Below are positions 59,034 through 64,000 of a stretch of 64,000 nucleotides of DNA, one piece after another. The stretch covers positions 435,261 to 499,260 of the forward strand of contig NZ_LMFZ01000001.1 of NCBI RefSeq assembly GCF_001427305.1, in the 5' to 3' direction. Each line of letters opens with the position of its first letter. Positions within the stretch are counted from its first letter, which is position 1. The stretch comes from Duganella sp. Root1480D1 (GTDB taxonomy: Bacteria; Pseudomonadota; Gammaproteobacteria; Burkholderiales; Burkholderiaceae_D). The translations under genes and the position numbers were made by a program. The notes beneath the pieces were generated by a model. That model was given only the letters and a program-made list of their open reading frames with translations. It did no database searches and was not told where the DNA came from.

Positions 59034-61100
59034 ATGTCTGATTCCCAAAATACCAGTGCTCCGGCATCGGAAGTTATCACTTTCCCGGATTCGCCTTTTC
59101 GGCTGCACCAGCCCTTCCCTCCCGCCGGGGACCAGCCGACCGCCATTGATGCGCTGTGCGAGGGAATTGATGACGGTTTGTCGTTCCAGACCCTGCTTGG
59201 CGTGACCGGCTCCGGCAAGACCTACACCATGGCCAACGTGATTGCCCGCAAGGGTCGCCCGGCCATCGTGTTCGCGCCGAACAAGACCCTGGCGGCACAG
59301 CTCTATTCCGAATTCCGTGAGTTCTTCCCGGAGAACGCGGTCGAATACTTCGTGTCGTACTACGATTACTACCAGCCGGAAGCCTACGTGCCGCAGCGTG
59401 ACCTGTTCATTGAAAAGGACTCGTCGATCAATGAGCACATCGAGCAGATGCGCCTGTCCTGCACCAAGTCGCTGATGGAGCGGCGCGACGTGGTAATCGT
59501 GGCCACCGTGTCGGCCATCTACGGTATCGGTAACCCGAACGAATACCACCAGATGATCCTGACGCTGCGCGCCAAGGACCGGGTGTCGCAGCGCGACATC
59601 ATCGCGCGCCTGATCCAGATGCAGTACACGCGCAATGAGATGGACTTCGGCCGCGGCACCTTCCGCGTGCGCGGCGACACCATCGACATCTTCCCGGCCG
59701 AACACGCCGACCTGGCGGTGCGCCTGGAGATGTTCGACGACGAACTGGAATCGATCCAGCTCTTCGACCCGCTGACCGGCAAGGTCAAACAGAAGATCCC
59801 GCGCTTCACCGTCTACCCTGGTTCGCATTACGTGACGCCGCGCGCCACCGTGCTGCGCGCGATCGAGACCATCAAGGAAGAATTGCGCGAACGCCTGGAG
59901 TTCTTCCGCCGCGAGAACAAGCTGATTGAAGAACAGCGCCTGGAACAGCGCACGCGCTTCGACCTGGAAATGATGGCGGAAGTTGGTTTCACCAAGGGCA
60001 TTGAGAACTACTCGCGCCACCTGTCCGGCGCCAAGCCGGGCGAACCTCCGCCAACCCTGGTCGACTATCTGCCGCGCGATGCGCTGATGTTCCTGGACGA
60101 ATCGCACGTGCTGGTCGGCCAGCTTTCGGCCATGTACAACGGCGACCGTTCGCGCAAGACCAACCTGGTCGATTACGGCTTCCGCCTGCCATCGGCGCTG
60201 GATAACCGCCCTCTGAAATTCGAGGAATTCGAATCGAAGATGCGGCAGACGATTTTCGTTTCCGCCACTCCGGCCGAATACGAGAAGAAAAACGCCGGCG
60301 CCGTGGTCGAACAGGTGGTGCGTCCTACCGGCCTGGTCGATCCGCAAGTGATCGTGCGCCCTGCCCGCACCCAGGTCGACGACCTGCTGGGCGAGATCAA
60401 CGACCGCATCGAGAAGAACGAGCGCGTGCTGGTCACCACGCTGACCAAGCGCATGGCCGAGCAGCTCACCGAGTATCTGGGCGACCATGGCATCAAGGTG
60501 CGCTACCTGCACAGCGACGTGGATACCGTGGAACGCGTGGAAATCCTGCGCGACCTGCGCATTGGTACCTTCGATGTGCTGGTGGGGATTAACCTGCTGC
60601 GCGAGGGCCTGGACTTGCCTGAGGTGTCGCTGGTGGCGATCCTGGATGCTGACAAGGAAGGCTTCCTGCGTTCGGAGCGTTCATTGATCCAGACCATTGG
60701 CCGTGCGGCGCGTAACCTGAACGGCGTCGCCCTGCTCTATGCCGACAATATGACCGACTCGATGAAGCGCGCGATCGATGAAACCGAGCGGCGCCGGGCC
60801 AAGCAGATTGCCCATAACGAGAAGATGGGCATCGTGCCGCGCGGCGTGAAGAAGATCATCAAGGACATGATCGATGGCGTCTACAGCGCTGCCGCGCGCG
60901 AGCAGCTTGAAGTGGCCGAGGAGGCTGCGAAGTACGAGTCCATGAGCGAAAAGCAGATCAGCAAGGAGATCAAACGGCTCGAAAAACTCATGCTCGATCA
61001 TGCGAAGAACCTGGAGTTCGAGAAGGCGGCGCAGGTGCGCGATCAACTGCACCATCTTAAGGAGCAGCTATTTGGGGCGCCGGGGGCTGATGCGCTTTAA
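59034..61100 (+). CDS. uvrB: UvrABC excinuclease subunit B
   Basis: UvrB verifies DNA damage and opens the helix in nucleotide excision repair. The 688-residue product has Walker [12 protein letters not shown], the beta-hairpin region [12 protein letters not shown], helicase motif [10 protein letters not shown], motif VI IGRAARN and a C-terminal UvrB/UvrC-interacting helix ([27 protein letters not shown]). All family motifs are present and the length is normal. The start has an AAAGG site. No convincing LexA box was found in the short leader. A palindrome follows the stop. Confidence 0.98.
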   Translation: MSDSQNTSAPASEVITFPDSPFRLHQPFPPAGDQPTAIDALCEGIDDGLSFQTLLGVTGSGKTYTMANVIARKGRPAIVFAPNKTLAAQLYSEFREFFPENAVEYFVSYYDYYQPEAYVPQRDLFIEKDSSINEHIEQMRLSCTKSLMERRDVVIVATVSAIYGIGNPNEYHQMILTLRAKDRVSQRDIIARLIQMQYTRNEMDFGRGTFRVRGDTIDIFPAEHADLAVRLEMFDDELESIQLFDPLTGKVKQKIPRFTVYPGSHYVTPRATVLRAIETIKEELRERLEFFRRENKLIEEQRLEQRTRFDLEMMAEVGFTKGIENYSRHLSGAKPGEPPPTLVDYLPRDALMFLDESHVLVGQLSAMYNGDRSRKTNLVDYGFRLPSALDNRPLKFEEFESKMRQTIFVSATPAEYEKKNAGAVVEQVVRPTGLVDPQVIVRPARTQVDDLLGEINDRIEKNERVLVTTLTKRMAEQLTEYLGDHGIKVRYLHSDVDTVERVEILRDLRIGTFDVLVGINLLREGLDLPEVSLVAILDADKEGFLRSERSLIQTIGRAARNLNGVALLYADNMTDSMKRAIDETERRRAKQIAHNEKMGIVPRGVKKIIKDMIDGVYSAAAREQLEVAEEAAKYESMSEKQISKEIKRLEKLMLDHAKNLEFEKAAQVRDQLHHLKEQLFGAPGADAL

Positions 61101-61111
61101 AACCGGTACAC

Positions 61112-61139
61112 CAGTGTCAGACCCAAGGGTCTGACACTG
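61112..61139. repeat. Perfect 13-bp palindrome after uvrB (terminator or dispersed repeat)
   Basis: CAGTGTCAGACCC and its complement flank AA. It lies 11 bp after the uvrB stop and has no T-run, so it is only a weak terminator candidate; it may be a dispersed palindromic repeat. Confidence 0.6.
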
Positions 61140-61227
61140 TCTGTGCAACGGCCTGGGGTTTCGGTTGCGCGCCGTTGATCTTCGTCGAAAGTCAAAGGTC
61201 TCGAACCAGACCCTGGTTTACCGGGTT

Positions 61228-61887
61228 TTAAGAAGGCTGCTTAACGATACGCAGATAAGGCTTAGGCGCCTTCCAGCCGCCAGGGAACAGGTTCTTGGCA
61301 TCGTCATCGCTCACCGAACCGGCGATGATCACATCCTCCCCATCCTTCCAGTTCACCGGCGTTGCCACTTTGTGTTTGGCGGTCAACTGCATCGAATCCA
61401 GCACGCGCAGGATTTCGTCGAAGTTTCGGCCGGTGGTCATCGGGTAAGTCAGCATCAGCTTGATCTTCTTGTCCGGGCCAACGATAAACACGGAACGCAC
61501 GGTCGCATTGGTCGCGGCGGTACGGCCATCCGAAGTGCCTGGCTCCTCGGCCGGCAGCATGTTGTACAGCTTAGCCACTTGCAGGTCGGTGTCGCCAATC
61601 ATCGGGTAATTAACTTTGGCGCCCTGGGTTTCTTCAATGTCGCTGGCCCATTTGCTGTGGTTTTCAACTGGGTCGATCGACAAGCCAATGATTTTGGTAT
61701 TCCGTTTGGTGAATTCCGGTTCGATCTTGGCCATGTAACCCAGCTCCGTGGTGCACACCGGCGTGAAATCCTTCGGATGCGAGAACAGGACGGCCCACTG
61801 GTCGCCAATCCATTCATGGAAATCAATCGGGCCCTTGGTAGTCTGGGCCTTGAAATTTGGTGCGGTATCGTTGATGCGCAGGGACAT
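61228..61887 (-). CDS. 1-Cys peroxiredoxin (Prx6/AhpC-TSA family)
   Basis: Peroxiredoxins reduce peroxides through a reactive cysteine. The 219-residue product has the catalytic site HPKDFTPVCTTELG and the Prx6 C-terminal part (VATPVNWKDGEDVIIAGSV) that forms the dimer arm; there is no resolving cysteine in the usual 2-Cys place, so it is a 1-Cys type. The start at 61887 has an AAGGAG site. It is not in an obvious operon. Confidence 0.93.
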   Translation of the reverse strand: MSLRINDTAPNFKAQTTKGPIDFHEWIGDQWAVLFSHPKDFTPVCTTELGYMAKIEPEFTKRNTKIIGLSIDPVENHSKWASDIEETQGAKVNYPMIGDTDLQVAKLYNMLPAEEPGTSDGRTAATNATVRSVFIVGPDKKIKLMLTYPMTTGRNFDEILRVLDSMQLTAKHKVATPVNWKDGEDVIIAGSVSDDDAKNLFPGGWKAPKPYLRIVKQPS

Positions 61888-61959
61888 GACAGCTCCTTTA
61901 ATGATTGGCGTAGCGGGATCATTATCGTGCCATGCCGTCATTATCAAAGCAACACGTTT

Positions 61960-62274
61960 TCAGCTCAGCAGGTCACCTAAGGCCGAGATTCCGTCGCCGA
62001 GCAGGGCGATGACATCGATTCCCGCCTCGACACCGTCAATGACGTCCAGCGGATTGATTCGCGAAGATTCCGCCTGCACGGGCGACCGCAGCGCCAGGCG
62101 CGCCCGGATCTCTTCACGGCGTGCGTGTTCGGCCTCGCGTTGCGCGATCAGCTCCGGCGCCAGCTTCACCTCCTCCGGCAGATTTGCGCCGCAATACAGG
62201 CAGCGCGCCACACTGCGGTTCAGCACCCCGCGGTTGCAGGCAGCGCAGCGGAACTTCGGTTCGATGTCTTTCAT
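61960..62274 (-). CDS. Zinc-ribbon protein coupled to beta-propeller gene
   Basis: The 104-residue product has a zinc-ribbon-like start: RCAACNRGVLNRSVARCLYCGANLP with two Cys pairs. The rest is helical and acidic or basic (EEIRARLALRS) and ends with a short hydrophobic part (GIDVIALLGDGISALGDLL). It overlaps the upstream propeller gene by 4 bp (ATGA), so the two proteins are translated together. No function is known. Confidence 0.7.
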   Translation of the reverse strand: MKDIEPKFRCAACNRGVLNRSVARCLYCGANLPEEVKLAPELIAQREAEHARREEIRARLALRSPVQAESSRINPLDVIDGVEAGIDVIALLGDGISALGDLLS

Positions 62275-63566
62275 GCAGCAGCACGGTCCTGCACCAACAC
62301 CGCCCCCACCAGGTCGCCCTGCGACACCAGCGCAGAACGACCTTGCGCGTCCAGCGCAAACAGGCCGCGGCCATTGCTGTAGACGATGGTGCCGTTCGGT
62401 GTGATATCAAACGAACTCACATTGTTCGCCACGACGGATTCGCCGCCGCTGCGCATGCGCCGCACCAGCTGCCACGACGATGGCACCAGCGAAGGAATGC
62501 CGCCAATGCTGGCCTCCTTGCGCAGCGCGCGTTCGGCATTGATGCGCTTGCCCTGCAGGACGATGTCCTTCATATCCGCCTGCATCGGCATGCCGCTTGC
62601 GCCGGTCAGCGGCTTGCGCGAGTACATGAGCGAGAAGAAATTCAGGTAATGGAACACGGCACGCAGCAGGCGAAATGGGAAGAACAGGGTGTCGAGCACC
62701 ACGTTCCCCGCGTTGTACTGCTGCGGTTCATAAGGCCGGCGAATGAAGAACAATGCACCGTCCGGCGCCACGCGCGGCGACAGGAAGTCATAGCGGGAAT
62801 CTTCCAGCACCGGCGTAATGCGGCCAGTCGCTGTATTCAATTCCTGCAGCGTCACATGGCCCGTCGCAGCCCAGCCGCCATGCTGGTCGCGCCCAATCGC
62901 TGCGGATTGGTAAATCACGGTGGACTCGTCGCCTGGCACTGGCGTAGGCGAGGAATCGATCGTATCGCCGCCGGTCAGTTCGCGCAGGCCATCGCCATTG
63001 CTGCGCATGGTCGCGATATGACTGACGCCACCGCGCCCGCGCAAGGCGCAAACAATCGTCTCGCCGGAGGGCGACAGGCACAGGTCATCGAGCTGCAATT
63101 GCTGACGGTGCAGCAAGCGCTCCTCATGCCCGCTGGCGATATCGTAGGAAAACAAGCCACCCATGCCATGGTCGGCCTGGAAGTACAGCAGCTTTCCCTC
63201 ACCGGCGAACAGCGCCGACGAGATCAGGAACGGATCGCTGTGGCGCTCGAAATCGCGATAGTTGCCCTGCGCCGCAACGCCAAAGGCGGTGTCCTTTTTC
63301 CATGCGTTCTTTTCGCGGCTGCGCTCCGCGCGGTCCATTGCCTGCTGCGCGTAGGGGCTGGAAATTTCCTGCACTGCGCCATAGCCGCCCTGCACGAACA
63401 GCTTGCCGTTGGAGACCCAGCCGATCTGCACCGGCGGCACGCTGCCACCCATCGCCTGCGCCGGCGCCGTGCCTTGCGAGGCGGCCGGCTGGACATACTG
63501 GTTGGTCGACTTATAGAACAGCACGACCAACAGCACAACAATTCCCAATATGATCAGGACATGCAT
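62271..63566 (-). CDS. Membrane-anchored beta-propeller (PD40/TolB-like) protein
   Basis: The 431-residue product has an N-terminal anchor (MHVLIILGIVVLLVVLFY) and repeat segments of PD40/TolB-like beta-propeller (LFSYDIASGHEERLLHRQQL; DDLCLSPSGETIVCALRGRGG; FLSPRVAPDGALFFIRRP; SSFDITPNGTIVYSNG). Such propellers often bind proteins or lipids at the envelope. The start at 63566 has a weak AAGGTG site and a TATAAT hexamer about 44 bp upstream. It is the first gene of a two-gene unit with the zinc-ribbon protein. Confidence 0.75.
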   Translation of the reverse strand: MHVLIILGIVVLLVVLFYKSTNQYVQPAASQGTAPAQAMGGSVPPVQIGWVSNGKLFVQGGYGAVQEISSPYAQQAMDRAERSREKNAWKKDTAFGVAAQGNYRDFERHSDPFLISSALFAGEGKLLYFQADHGMGGLFSYDIASGHEERLLHRQQLQLDDLCLSPSGETIVCALRGRGGVSHIATMRSNGDGLRELTGGDTIDSSPTPVPGDESTVIYQSAAIGRDQHGGWAATGHVTLQELNTATGRITPVLEDSRYDFLSPRVAPDGALFFIRRPYEPQQYNAGNVVLDTLFFPFRLLRAVFHYLNFFSLMYSRKPLTGASGMPMQADMKDIVLQGKRINAERALRKEASIGGIPSLVPSSWQLVRRMRSGGESVVANNVSSFDITPNGTIVYSNGRGLFALDAQGRSALVSQGDLVGAVLVQDRAAA

Positions 63567-63609
63567 GGATCACCTTCACCGTGAAGCCGCAGTGCGGCAA
63601 ATTCGAATG

Positions 63610-63615
63610 ATTATA
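63610..63615 (-). promoter_or_regulatory. Possible -10 box of propeller gene promoter
   Basis: TATAAT on the minus strand, 44 bp before the start of the propeller gene. A clear -35 box is not visible 16-18 bp upstream, so support is weak. Confidence 0.35.
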
Positions 63616-63694
63616 TTGCCATTGCCCCGCAGAAAAAGTCACGGAAAATCACGCAGCGGAGCCTCAAGTAATGGGGCTTCCCAATCCCGGTTTC

Positions 63695-63967
63695 TTATTC
63701 CTTCACCGGCAAGCGGTAGAGGCTTTCCGCGACTCGCGCCCAATCGGTGCTGAGCGCGTCGGCAAATTGATGGTTAGCCACTTGCGCAGTCCGCTCCAGT
63801 CCGGGCGCGACCAGCTCCGCACGCCGCGATCTTTGCTTTCAATGCTTTCATGCGAGGGAAGCCAGCGGCGTCAGGGGATTGGTCTGTGCCGCTTGTGCCA
63901 ACGCCTCGCGGCTCGCGTCATACCAATCGAACACTCGCAGAATGACCGCAGCCTCCAGCCCACTCAA
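63695..63967 (-). pseudogene. Degraded coding remnant at right edge
   Basis: The 434-bp end region (63567-64000) has no intact gene. On the minus strand three short segments read like protein in shifting frames: LEAAVILRVFDWYDASREA, then ESKDRGVRSWSRPDWSG, then LVAPGLERTAQVANHQFAD ending at a stop at 63697-63695. Two frameshifts separate them. The family is not recognised; it could also be noncoding. Confidence 0.35.
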
Positions 63968-64000
63968 AGTAAATCGTTACATGCCCTGGTGGTCAAAGAA

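Noticed and set aside
59031..60512. 493-codon open frame opposite uvrB
   Set aside because: Shadow of uvrB, which is unmistakable on the plus strand.
1..64000. CRISPR array, integrase, transposase or insertion sequence
   Set aside because: No regularly spaced repeats and no integrase, recombinase or transposase motifs were seen on either strand.

Overview
The window looks like chromosomal DNA of a GC-rich betaproteobacterium of the Burkholderiales, most likely Oxalobacteraceae (Massilia/Duganella/Janthinobacterium type). This is inferred from gene content and codon use: a type VI secretion (T6SS) locus, large TonB-dependent receptors, a pectate lyase, secreted or surface hydrolases, and conserved housekeeping genes (uvrB, an aromatic/aspartate aminotransferase, lepB, tRNA-Asn). 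No alignment was run.

Layout. 1-1.2 kb: C-terminal part of an Hsp70-like chaperone. 1.2-17.3 kb: T6SS locus in three transcription units. The minus-strand unit is TPR lipoprotein-tssB-tssC-hcp-(terminator)-tssE-tssH-tssA, followed 3 bp later by a DTW tRNA-modification gene. The divergent plus-strand unit is tssK-tssL. A second minus-strand unit is an M15 peptidase (TagX-like)-tssM-tagF-OmpA/BON protein. I see no tssF, tssG, tssJ or vgrG. 17.3-28.2 kb: a small membrane protein, alpha/beta hydrolases, a giant AsmA-like DUF748 protein, a secreted lipoprotein hydrolase, a substrate-binding protein, a serine hydrolase, a TetR regulator with an overlapping double operator, and a leaderless M35-type metallopeptidase. 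28.2-39.7 kb: small membrane protein plus signal peptidase I, tRNA-Asn, two TonB receptors, a cupin and a subtilase. 39.8-45.8 kb: an operon for a LolCDE/MacB-like ABC transporter with a LolA-like carrier and a probable outer-membrane protein, facing a LytS/LytTR two-component pair. 45.9-57.7 kb: a more accessory stretch with a second subtilase, a decayed tRNA-Asn, an AT-richer orphan gene, a mazEF-type toxin-antitoxin, a second tRNA-Asn, a CheX-like protein, a pectate lyase divergent from a serine hydrolase across paired operators, and a peptidoglycan-hydrolase gene followed directly by a XAC2610-like gene, then a third tRNA-Asn. 57.7-64 kb: aminotransferase, uvrB, 1-Cys peroxiredoxin, a zinc-ribbon protein plus beta-propeller protein, and a degraded gene at the edge.

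The most interesting parts are (i) the 54.4-57.5 kb module: a leaderless two-enzyme (M23-like plus GH19-like) cell-wall hydrolase followed 1 bp later by a periplasmic protein resembling the XAC2610 lysozyme-immunity family, which reads as an effector-immunity pair in a genome with a T6SS; (ii) the T6SS lacking tssJ but carrying a TagX-like peptidoglycan endopeptidase and a TPR lipoprotein; and (iii) three identical tRNA-Asn genes plus one decayed copy that divide the accessory region. All coordinates come from reading the sequence; family names are by recognition and have not been checked by a database search.
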